Assembly (NCBI RefSeq): GCF_000002425.4
Contig: NC_037265.1
Coordinates: 11,860,330-11,924,329 of the forward strand
Reading direction: 5' to 3'
DNA: 64,000 nt
Origin: Physcomitrium patens
Taxonomy: Eukaryota > Streptophyta > Bryopsida > Funariales > Funariaceae
Below, piece after piece: positions 1 to 9,074 of the stretch (its first letter is position 1; each line of letters begins with the position of its first letter). The notes beneath the pieces were generated by a model. The model did no database searches. It worked only from the letters and a program-made list of their open reading frames with translations, and had not been told where the DNA came from. Both the position numbers and the translations under genes were made by a program.

Positions 1-336
1 AAGTTTCTAGAAGCTTCTAGAAAGGAATCCTCTGGAACTTTCTAGAAGCTTCCTAGTTAATAGAAGAAGCTCGAGAAGTTTCTAGAACCTTCTAGAAAAG
101 AAGCCTCTGGAACCTTCTAGAAGCTTCCTAGTTAATAGAAGTAGCTCGAGAAGCTTCCTAAGTAGGAGTATATATAGGGATCGAGGCTGAAGAGTTCTTC
201 AGTCTCGACAACACATCTCTTGGAGTTCTAGCTCACCTTTCTAATGTTGTTCTTGTACTCATCTGTTTAATCTAGTTTTGCCACTTCTTCTTGAACTTCT
301 TGTTAGATTTCAAGTCTGTATTTTGTGTCCATGACA
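1..336 (+). repeat. 5' LTR of A1 (partial: 3' part of U3, R, U5)
   Basis: This matches the complete right LTR at 5636-6130 and ends in the same GTGTCC.TGACA terminus. The U3 part consists of imperfect repeats built on TTCTAGAA and AGAAGCTTC words. A TATA box lies at 169-176. The 5' TG terminus is outside the window. Confidence 0.92.
169..208 (+). promoter_or_regulatory. LTR promoter: TATA box and start-site hairpin (A1)
   Basis: TATATATA at 169-176 is followed by a 12-bp stem at 181-192 paired with 197-208, with an AGTT loop and one G-T pair. Its distance from the TATA box puts it at or just after the expected RNA start, so it would be at the 5' end of the genomic RNA (R region). The same hairpin is in the right LTR (5975-6002) and in A3 (59515-59542), where one C-G/G-C position pair has changed together to A and T. 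Function is inferred. Confidence 0.6.
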
Positions 337-616
337 GTTTGTCGAGACTACACTAACTTGAGAAATCAGAGCTAGTTCTTTCTTAGTAGAGTGTGGATTA
401 CCCCTCTACTTGAAGGTATACTAGCATTTTTTAGAGGTTGCGGATTACCCTCCTCTAAACTGATACTTCTTCTGTTACAATATTGGAGTCTTATTCTTCT
501 TGGAGAGAGTGGATTATCCCTCTTCTTGAAATTCTTAAGGCATTTTATAGGTTGTGGATTATCCTCCTATAAACCAATATTGCCTCTTATAGGGTCATTT
601 TTGTCCTTCTTTTAGA
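337..616 (+). other. A1 leader: displaced primer-binding site and four GGATTAYCC stem-loops
   Basis: The LTR is followed by a 27-nt spacer and then AATCAGAGC (364-372), close to the complement of the 3' end of plant initiator tRNA-Met. Four hairpins follow: 385-391/404-410, 430-437/452-459, 502-507/520-525 and 544-551/566-573. Each has a 12-14 nt loop containing GGATTAYCC. The fourth stem differs from its A2 and A3 counterparts by a paired change (G-C to T-A), which keeps pairing. An open frame of 74 codons across this leader is not credible as a gene, because it is just the repeated hairpins translated. Confidence 0.65.
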
Positions 617-1642
617 ATGGCCGGAGGTCAAGACATTAGTATGACAGAAAGTTTGGAGTCTAAGTTAGATGCTATTATGAATGCCCTCGCTACGTTATCA
701 CAAAGAACTGCAGAGATTGAAGGAGTGGTGGCAAGGCTTCATAATGATGGAGTATCTGGGATAGCACAATCTAAACTACACCAGCTTCAAATTTCGGCAC
801 TTGGAGAAACAACATTACCTCAGGTTCGACAAGAACTACTAGTTCTACAACATAAGGAGCCTCGAGTTAGCCTTTCAGATAAGTTTGATGGAACACGTTC
901 CAAGTTTCGAGGATTCGTCAATCAAATCAGGTTGATAACAGTTTTACAGCCCGAACGATATCCAACGGAGGAGTCACGTGTTGGGCTTGTTGGAACCTTA
1001 CTTACGGAACAAGCTCTATCATGGTTTGCTCCTTTGTTTGAGAAACGATCATCCATATTAAACAACTTCGAAACCTTTTTGGAAGCATTTGCAGAAGCAT
1101 TTGGTGAACACAATAAGGTTCGATGAGCTACAATAAAGATCCGGTCACTACGACAAGGGATGCGTTCTACATCAGTCTATGCTTCGGATTTCAGGCAATT
1201 AGTATGCGACATCAATTGAGATGAAGAAGCGTTGATGAGTCAATTCTATTGGGGTTTAAGAGATGATGTGAAGGATTTGCTGTTAACTCTTCCTGATCCA
1301 CGAACGCTCAATGAAGCCATTAGCTAAGCTGTGAAGTACGATAATCGCCTATTCTAACGTCGCCAAGACCAACGCTCAAGACAACATACAATTCGCCATG
1401 CTCCAACTATATCGGCAAGCGGTGTGAATTCGCATTCAGAGGTGGAAGACATGCAAATTGATGTGGTACGTATCAAATCTCTTACTATAGAAGAAAAAAA
1501 GTGATGTATGGAGGAAAATTTATGCTTGTATTACGGTAGAGAAGGCCACAAAGTCGGAAACTGCCCCAAAAAGCAAAATCGAGGCATAGTCAAGACTAGG
1601 GGAGTATTTGTTCAGGAAAACGAGGATACCCAGCCACAGTAG
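617..1642 (+). pseudogene. gag: gag of A1 (capsid-nucleocapsid), broken
   Basis: The ATG at 617 lies just after the leader and is conserved in A2 and, at 59953, in A3. The N-terminal part is coiled-coil-like (ETLAT..QRTAEIEGV type) and is followed by the capsid region. A CCHC zinc knuckle lies near 1520-1565, but its second cysteine is tyrosine here (CLYYG), while A3 and A2 keep CLYCG. In-frame stops occur at 1124-1126 (TGG to TGA by comparison with A3) and at four later codons. The final TAG at 1640-1642 is at the same place in all three A copies, so it is taken as the natural gag stop. Length would be about 341 codons. Confidence 0.88.
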
Positions 1643-1647
1643 GAACC

Positions 1648-4600
1648 GTGCGGCTGGACAATGAAATATCCCAACAACAATCAGGTTCCTTTCTTTCTGC
1701 CCAACCTGCACTTTGTTTTAGAATCCCTCTGTTTATCGGCCCTCAAAAACTGAGAACCTTAGTACTACTAGACTCAGGAGCATTTTCTTGTTTTTTAGAC
1801 GAAGAATTTGCAAAGCGTCATAAGATCCCTTTAGTACAAAAATCAAAACCTGTTCATGTTGAGGTCATAGATGGACGACCTTTATTGTCTGGTAGCATCA
1901 CCCATGAATCAAAACCTATAGAAGTAACGTTTAAAGACCATAGTAGTCATATTATTTTTAATATTATTAGAACCCCATCAAATCCTATTATTCTTGGTCT
2001 TTCTTGGTTGAAAAAACATAATCCATTGATAGATTGGAGGTTGCGGAAGATGACTTTTCCCACAAAACCACCCAAGAAAAAACCTAGTAAAAAACCTCGA
2101 AAAAAGAAATCCTTATTCATTGGAGCAAGAGCGTTTATAAGATCATCTAAGGAAGGCACTCCATTTGTCATTTATGTGGCTCCAACTACCGAGGAGAAGA
2201 TCTCAACAGCAAGTATACCAGAGCAATATAAAGATTTTGAAGACGTGTTTCAAAAGAAGAACGCCGACATACTACCGAAACACCGACCATATGATTGTGC
2301 TATAGACTTGGAAGAAGGAGCACAACCACCTTTTGGCCCAATCTACAATCTATTGCAAACGGAATTGGCAGAGTTACGAAAGTACATCAACGAGAATCTA
2401 GCCAAGAACTTCATTCGTCATTCAAAATCATCAGCTGGAGCACCCATCTTATTTGTGAGGAAGAAAGATGGGTCATTACGGATGTGTGTGGACTATCAAG
2501 GCTTCAACAAGATAACAAAGAAAAATTGTTACCCATTACCCTTGATTTCTAGTCTCTTAGAACAACTTCGACGTGAGAAGATCTTTACAAAAATTGATCT
2601 AAGGGGAGCTTATAATCTCGTACGAATCAAGGAAGGAGATGAGTGGAAGATAGCATTCCGTACAAGGTATGGTCATTTCGAATATAATATCATGCCTTTT
2701 GGTCTTACCAATGCTCAAGCGGTTTTCTAACATATGATGAATGACATCTTTCGAGAACACCTCGACGATTTTGTTGTCATCTACTTGGACGATATTCTAA
2801 TATTCTCTAAAAACGAGGAAGAGCATGAGGAGCATGTTTGTTTGGTCTTGGAGAAACTATGCAAGCGAGGACTATATGCCAAATTAGAAAAGTGTTTATT
2901 TCACCAGACGGAGATGGAATTTTTGGAGTTCATTGCGACTACAGAAGGTTTGAAGATGGACCCCAAGAAAGTAGAAGCAATCATGTCTTGGGAGGTTCCG
3001 AAGACGGTTAGAGACGTACAATACTTTCTTGGTTTTGCTAACTTCTATCGGATCTTCATCAAGAATTATTCTCAAGTTGCTGCTCCTCTCACTCGATTAA
3101 CATGCAAGGATAAGTTGGAATGGGGACCTTTGGCGAAGAAGGCGTTTCAAGATTTGAAGACAGCATTTATTACAGCTCCAATTTTGGTACATCCAGACTT
3201 TACAAAGGCCTTCTATTTAGAAACTGATGCTTCAGATTTTGCTTTGGGAGCTGTGCTTTCACAAATGAGTGAAGATAAGAAGCTCCATCCAGTTACATTC
3301 TATTCTCGGAAGTTCTCTGCTGCTGAAATTAATTATGAGATCCACGATAAGGAACTTCTTGCTATAGTGGATTCTTTCGAAGAATGGCATCACTTTCTTG
3401 AAGGAGCTGCACATCCACTAACCGTATATACGGATCACAAGAATTTGGAGTATTTCATGACGGCTCGAGTTTTAAATCGGCGTCAAGCTCGGTGGAATAT
3501 GTCGCTATCTAGATTCGATTTTGTTATCACTTATCGACCTGGAAGGCAGCAAGGACTATCCGATGCTTTATCAAGGAGATCGTATCTTGCACCAAAGGCT
3601 GGAGAAGCAGCGTTTGATCAACAATGTACAACGTTATTGAAGCCAGAGAGATTTCAACTTTGTGCTACTATTGTATCATTTGATGCTGACTTCCTAAACC
3701 AGGTACGTGCTATGACCATTAATGATTCAGTAGCCATTGATATCAAGCAACGTACGAATGACGACAAGTTCAAGGTGGAGGGAGATCTTTTATACTTTGA
3801 AGGGCGATTGTACATTCCAAAAGGACTAGCACGACTCCGAGTTCTTCAATCTCGCCATGATTTTCCAGTTGCGGGACATTTTGGATTCAACAAGACCTTG
3901 GAGCTTATTTCCCGAGATTTTTGGTGGCCCCAAATGTGGAAGGATGTGAAAGATTTTGTCCTCTCCTGCGACATCTATTCAAGATCCAAGAATCCTCGAC
4001 ATCATCTTTATGGACTTCTACAGCCATTGCCAATTTCACATCGATCATGGTCTTCAGTTTCCATGGACTTCATCACGGACCTGCCATCATCGAACTCATT
4101 GGACAGTATCTTTGTCGTGGTAGATCGGCTTACGAAGATGGCACACTTTGTTCCTTGTGAAAAGACATCATTTAGTGAAGTCACAGCAAGATTCTTTCTC
4201 GATAATGTGTATCGATATCATGGACTACCAGATGATATCATATCAGATCGAGGTACCCAGTTCGTGTCAAAGTTTTGGAGATCTCTCTTTGGGATATTGA
4301 AGGTGGATATCAAGCTTTTTTCAGCTTTTCATCTTCAAACTGATGGCCAAATGGAATGGGTGAACCAAGTCTTGGAGCAGTACTTACGATGCAACATCAA
4401 CTATCAGTAAGACGATTGGACTGCATATCTACCGCTAGCCGAGTTTGCATATAACAACACCCTCCATGCGTCGACTCAACAAACACCATTCTTTTCCAAC
4501 TATGGGTATCATCCGAAGCTTGATTTATTGAGTCCGTCAACAAATAACAATCCAGCAGCTGAAGGATTTGCAAAGCAACTATCAGAGCTTCAAACTATGT

Positions 4601-5118
4601 TGAAGCTTCAATTACAATCCGCTCAAGAATCCTATAAGATGTCTGCAGATAGATTTCGGAATCCAGCACCTACTTTCAAAGTTGGAGACAAAGCCTGGCT
4701 TCTTCGACAAAATATCAAGACCAAGCGACCATGTGATAAGTTGGACTATCGAAGATTGGGACCATTTATCATCCAGAAGCAAATTAATCCAGTGGCATAC
4801 CGGCTGGAGTTACCGGCTTCTATGAAGGTACATCCAGTCTTTCATGTTTCTCTGTTGGAACCTTATCGAGAGTCATCTTTTCCTGGAAGAGTGCAATGTC
4901 CGCCACCTAGTATTGAAATCGAGAACCACGAAGAATACGAGGTTGAAAAGGTATTGGATTCACGGCGAAGGTGGGAAAAGTTAGAATATCTTGTTCATTG
5001 GTGTGGCTATGACATTAATGAGCGAACGTGAGAGCCAGCTGAAAATCTTACGAATGCGCCACAAAAGGTACAGGAGTTTCATCAACGACATCCCAATAAA
5101 TCTAAATCAATTCGATGA
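1648..5118 (+). pseudogene. pol: pol of A1: protease, RT, RNase H, integrase, chromodomain
   Basis: The frame is -1 relative to gag, is open from about 1600, and stays in register to TGA at 5116-5118. Three stops interrupt it: TAA 2728-2730 (a Gln codon inside RT), TAA 4408-4410 (Gln in integrase) and TGA 5029-5031 (Trp in the chromodomain). Protease has LLDSGA near 1765-1785. RT has MPFGLTNA and the catalytic YLDD (about 2784). RNase H has ETDASDFALG and VYTDHKNL. Integrase has an HHCC finger whose last Cys is Tyr (CDIYSRSK) and the D-D-E residues, then a GPF module (RRLGPFII) and a chromodomain (YEVEKVLDSRR to WEPAENL). Replication enzyme of an LTR retrotransposon, now inactive. Confidence 0.94.
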
Positions 5119-5152
5119 TAGCTTCTTTCTAAAGCTTGTTCTCCCAACAATA

Positions 5153-5167
5153 TAAGAAAAGGGGAGA
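5153..5167 (+). other. Internal purine-rich tract after pol (A1)
   Basis: AAGAAAAGGGGAGAG lies between the pol stop and ORF3, about 470 bp before the LTR. A2 has a similar tract at the same place on its strand. It resembles a second polypurine tract, but no function is shown. Confidence 0.3.
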
Positions 5168-5234
5168 GCACCAATAAAATTCATAGTTGATGTAGTTATT
5201 TTCTCCAAGATAGATCGTAGTTTGGTCTTTTGAT

Positions 5235-5588
5235 ATGGATAGCCAAGAGATAGATACTATGCCAGTCAGAGTATCGCAACCGAGTAGCTCACGAAGGTGA
5301 CCCCGAGATAAAGAACTACATGTACCACGACGACGACGGAGGATACCGAGTAACCGATCATTGGTGATCGTATTTGAGATCGAGCCTGCTTACGATGGTC
5401 AACCAGAAGGCTTGTTTGCAAGACAATTTCATAATGAGGATACTGAAGTTCATGCTTGGTGAGAAGTCGAAGGCGTGGGCCACTACCGTTGGCTTCAAGG
5501 GTCGATGAACCACTTGCCTCGTGAACAACAATTGGAGTTCATAGCAGAAGTTATGCGACAGATCTTCATTTTCTTGCGTTGGTACTGA
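5235..5588 (+). pseudogene. ORF3 of A1: extra frame between chromodomain and 3' LTR, unknown function
   Basis: An ATG at 5235 opens a 118-codon frame ending TGA at 5586-5588, 116 bp after pol and in a different frame. It has two internal TGA stops; at the first of these A2 has CGA, and the two stops in the A2 copy are sense codons here, so the family consensus is open. The product would begin MDSQEIDTM, carry an arginine-rich stretch, and end with a conserved block containing HAW, GHYRWLQGSMNHLPRE and a hydrophobic tail. Family B copies at 8305-8560 and 36960-37300 (-) encode recognisable relatives of that block. No known domain is recognised. It could be an accessory or regulatory protein, or possibly a late spliced product. 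Confidence 0.62.
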
Positions 5589-5621
5589 TCAACAACATTG
5601 CTTCTCAGAGACCTCGAAGCT

Positions 5622-5635
5622 AAAGGAGGGGGTGA
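5622..5635 (+). other. Polypurine tract of A1
   Basis: AAAGGAGGGGGTGA lies immediately 5' of the TGTTAGGGACATA terminus of the 3' LTR. This is the usual position of the plus-strand primer. Confidence 0.85.
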
Positions 5636-6130
5636 TGTTAGGGACATATTCCTTAGAACTTTCTAGAGAGAAGTTTTTAGAACCTTCTAGAAAACAAGCC
5701 TCTGGAACCTTCTAGAAGAGAAGCCTCTGGAACCTTTTAGAGAGAAGTTTCTAGAAGCTTCTAGAAAGGAAGTCTCTTGAACTTTCTAGAAGAGAAGTTT
5801 CTAGAAGCTTCTACAAAAGAATCCCTTGGAACTTTCTAGAAGCTTCCTAGTTAATAGAAGTAGCTCGAGAAGTTTCTAGAACCTTCTAGAAAAGAAGCCT
5901 CTGGAACCTTCTAGAAGCTTCCTAGTTAATAGAAGTAGCTCGAGAAGCTTCCTAAGTAGGAGTATATATAGGGATCGAGGCTGAAGAGTTCTTCAGTCTC
6001 GACAACACATCTCTTGGAGTTCTAGCTCACCTTTCTAGTGTTGTTCTTGTACTCATCTGTTTAATCTAGTTTTGTCACTTCTTCTTGAACTTCTTGTTAG
6101 ATTTCAAGTCTGTATTTTGTGTCCGTGACA
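5636..6130 (+). repeat. 3' LTR of A1 (495 bp)
   Basis: It starts TGTTAGGGACAT after the polypurine tract and ends GTGTCCGTGACA. It repeats the left LTR, including TATA box and hairpin (5975-6002). U3 is made of imperfect TTCTAGAA-type repeats that vary in copy number between family members. Confidence 0.95.
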
Positions 6131-8304
6131 GGATCTTAAGAAGGTCCAAACTATCATGGATTGGAAGGTTTAAAAAACAATCAGAAACATACAATATTTT
6201 TTGAACTTTTCTAATTATTATAAAATCTTCATCAAGAACTTTTTTGAAGTTGCAACTTATTTTATACGTTTGACATATAAAGACAAACTTAAGTGGAATA
6301 AAGGAGAAAAAATATCTTTTAAAGCCTTAAAGATAGCATTTATTTTTATACTAATTTTATATTGTGTTAATTTTTTTAAGGTATTATTTATAGAAAAAGA
6401 TGCATTGAAATTTGTTATAGGTGTTGTTATATCACAAATGAGAAGAGATGATAAGCTCCACCTAGTTGCTTTTCATTCCAAGGAATTTTTAGCATCCAAA
6501 ATTAACTATAAGTTCCACGACATAGAGTTGCTTGTAATTGTGAATTCATTTCAAGAATGGCATTATTATATAGAAGACACTTCTAGTGCAATTATTATAT
6601 ATACGAATCACAAGAACCTCAAGAATTTCATATAGGCACATATTTTAAATTATTGAGAAGCTTGTTGGAATATATCTTTATCAAGATTTGATTTTAAGAT
6701 TACTTATAGATGAAAAAAACAACAAGATTTATCAAATGTCCCTTCTAGACATTGTTATCTTACACCAAAAGAAAGAGATGTAACTTTTAATCAACAAAGA
6801 ATGATTTTCTTAAAGTCGAAGCATTTCCATCTTTAAGCAATAAAATCAACATTGATTGTTGATTCAACTTTTGTCAAAGAAATTCAATCAAGTATTTCTT
6901 TAAAATTCTTGTTTATAATATTAAGAATAATTCTTCTAAAACTTATAATACTTTTAAATTTGAGTTTAAAAATAATATATTCTATTTTAAGAGATGAGTA
7001 TATATTCTAAAAGATAAAGCATAATTACATATTCTTCAAACTTGTCATGTCTTTCTAACAACCAAACATTTTAGATACAATAAGATTTTAGGGCTAATAT
7101 TAAGAGATTTTTAGTGGCTTCAAATGTGAAAGGCAGTCAAAGACTTTGTATAATCATGTAATATTTGTTCAAGATCCAAAACTCTTCATCATTGAACTTA
7201 TGGACTCCTTTAGTAATTATCTATTTTAGAATAATTATGGCCTTTTGTATCTATAGATTTTATCATAGATCTTTCAATCTTAAATTTGTATGATTCTATA
7301 TTTGTGATAATAGATCATTTTATTAGGATGGCACATTTTTTACCATGTAAAAAATCTATCATAAGTGAAGCAACAATTAAGCTTTTTTTTGACAACATCT
7401 ATTGCTATAATAGATTCTTGAAAGATATTATATTGAATAGGTGATTCAATTTATATCAAGATTTTGGAGAATCCTTTTTAAGATATTGAAAGTAGATATA
7501 AAGTTCTTTTCAACTGTTTATCTTCAAACCAATAAACAAACAAAATAGATAAATCAAATTTTGAAGTAGTATTTGAGGTATATCATTAATTATCATCAAG
7601 ATAATTTGACAATTTTTTTGCCATTGGTAGAGTTTGCATACAATAATTTAGTACATTCTTCTATTCAACAATCACCTTTCTTTGCAAATTATGGTTATCA
7701 TCTATAACTTGATACTTTTGACTTTTGAAAAGTTGATAATCTTTCAGTAGAAGATTTGACAAATCATTTGTTAAAACTATATGCAACAATAAAGACATAA
7801 TTAAAAGAAGCTCAAGAACAACAAAAGTTCAATGCGGATGCCTATCACAAAGAACAATTATAATTCAATGTGGATGACAAGATATGGCTAATTTGTCATA
7901 ATATCAAAATTACTTATTCTTGTGACAAGTTGGACTATTATAAGATTAAACCTTTTTATATTAATAAACAAGTCAATCTTATTGCTTATCAATTAAATCT
8001 ATCAAAGTTTACAAAAATCCATTCCATATTCCATGTATCTCTTTTATAGCTACATAAAACAATGAATAACTTAGAAAGAAGACAAATACCACCTCTTCCT
8101 ATAAGAATGGATAGTAATCAAGAGTTCAAGGTCGAAGTAGTCTTAGATTCAAGGCAATACCAAAATAGGTTAGAATATCTTGTTCATTAGTACAAACATA
8201 ATATTAATAAATGCATATGGAAGCTAGCAAAGAATCTTACAAATTTAATAAAAAAGGTTGAGGTTTTCTATCAAGGACATTCATCAAAACTAAGAGACTT
8301 CTAA
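6131..8304 (+). pseudogene. pol: B1 pol remnant: RT end, RNase H, integrase, chromodomain
   Basis: A1 interrupts this older family-B element, so B1 begins in the RT C-terminus (PKKVQTIMDWKV) at 6131. The longest open piece, 6201-6635, is RNase H (KDALKFVIGVVISQ; YTNHKNLKNFI). Integrase follows near 7050-7600 with many stops, then the GPF-like module and a chromodomain (about 8125-8270: VVLDSRQ..LEYLVH). The frame closes at TAA 8302-8304. Base composition is much more AT-rich than A1, and most domains carry several stops. The 5' part lies beyond A1, outside the window. Confidence 0.85.
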
Positions 8305-8560
8305 TGTTTGGTAATTTTATTAGAGGTTGGAATTTCTTTTGGCAATATTTTAGATGTTTTATTTGAAAAAAGTTATAAAGACCTTAACAATGATCAAATA
8401 ACAAGATGGTCTTTTTATCCTAATATGGAATATTATAAATAGCTGAAAAGACCTATCAACCATCTTTAATGAGAATATAGATCAAAGTATGTAACAAATA
8501 TAATTCTTCTCACTTTAATTTTTTTCAGCATTTGATGACTACTCTTTGTGGAATTCATCT
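8305..8560 (+). pseudogene. ORF3 remnant of B1
   Basis: Directly after the pol stop, the same frame reads a degraded relative of A1 ORF3: CLVILLEVG, then LNNDQITRWS, NMEYYK-stop-LKRPINHL. B4 (37060-37205, minus) has the matching LNNDQIIRWS and YRWLRGPIND. Compared with B4 about 230 bp between the chromodomain and this block is missing, so its being in frame with pol is probably accidental. Confidence 0.5.
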
Positions 8561-8576
8561 TTAGAAGGAGAAGTAA

Positions 8577-9035
8577 TATTATGGACATATATATTTATTC
8601 TAATATTTATTTATCTGGTTAAATAAAAATAGATAAAAATAATTTTATTTTATAATATTTTTTAAACATAACTTCATAGAAGCTTCATAAAAATTACATG
8701 ACTTTATATGTATTTGTAATTGATTGGTAGGTTAGAAACTTGATCAATAAATTAATCACATATTGATAACTTACAAAATAAACTAACTATGTGGTGCATA
8801 TATTAAAAACTTGCTTTACAAGTTAAGACATGTATCTTGTAAAGTCCACATGTTTTAGACATCCTATTGGACATTGCTACATAGCTCCTAGATAAGAATA
8901 TATATGGAGGTAAGAATGAAGCCTTCTTTACTCTTGTCACTACCTTTCTATTCCTTAATCTTGTTTCAAGTCTTTTTAATCTTCTTTGTTTTTTACAATA
9001 GCCATTCTAGTTTAATACTATACCATCTTTGAGCA
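8577..9035 (+). repeat. 3' LTR of B1, 3' end truncated or diverged
   Basis: TATTATGGACATATAT begins after a purine-rich AGAAGGAGAAG run and aligns with the B3 LTR at 34583-35140 through the TATATATGG region and ACAATAGCC block. Similarity fades near 9035, so the right boundary is approximate. The next recognisable DNA is the NLR pseudogene. Confidence 0.7.
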
Positions 9036-9074
9036 ATGTTCTAATTTTTTTGAGTGACACAAGAGTGTATTGAG

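Larger units (their letters stand above)
1..6130 (+). mobile_element. Chromovirus A1 (Ty3/gypsy LTR retrotransposon, family A), 5' end cut by window
   Basis: The order seen is LTR, leader, gag, pol (PR, RT, RNase H, integrase, chromodomain), an extra frame, polypurine tract, LTR. The left LTR lacks its 5' end because the window starts inside it; the right LTR is complete. Gag and pol keep register over their whole length and are broken only by single stop codons, so this is a fairly young but dead copy. The right LTR is followed directly by family-B reverse transcriptase sequence, so A1 sits inside remnant B1. The target duplication cannot be tested because the left flank is outside the window. 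The C-terminal chromodomain, close to the fungal type, suggests the Tcn1-like group; the clade assignment is inference. Confidence 0.93.

Noticed and set aside
391-615. 74-codon frame MWITPLLEG... in the A1 leader
   Set aside because: It is the translation of the repeated hairpins (GTGGATTACCCCTCT units); not maintained in A2 or A3.
1947-2171. Antisense frame of 74 codons opposite protease, also open in A2 and A3
   Set aside because: Same length in all copies because it mirrors the sense protease codons; no motif and no start context.
3921-4160. Alternative-frame MVAPNVEGCERF... inside integrase, open in A1, A2 and A3
   Set aside because: Shadow of the integrase finger and core; changes follow the integrase frame.
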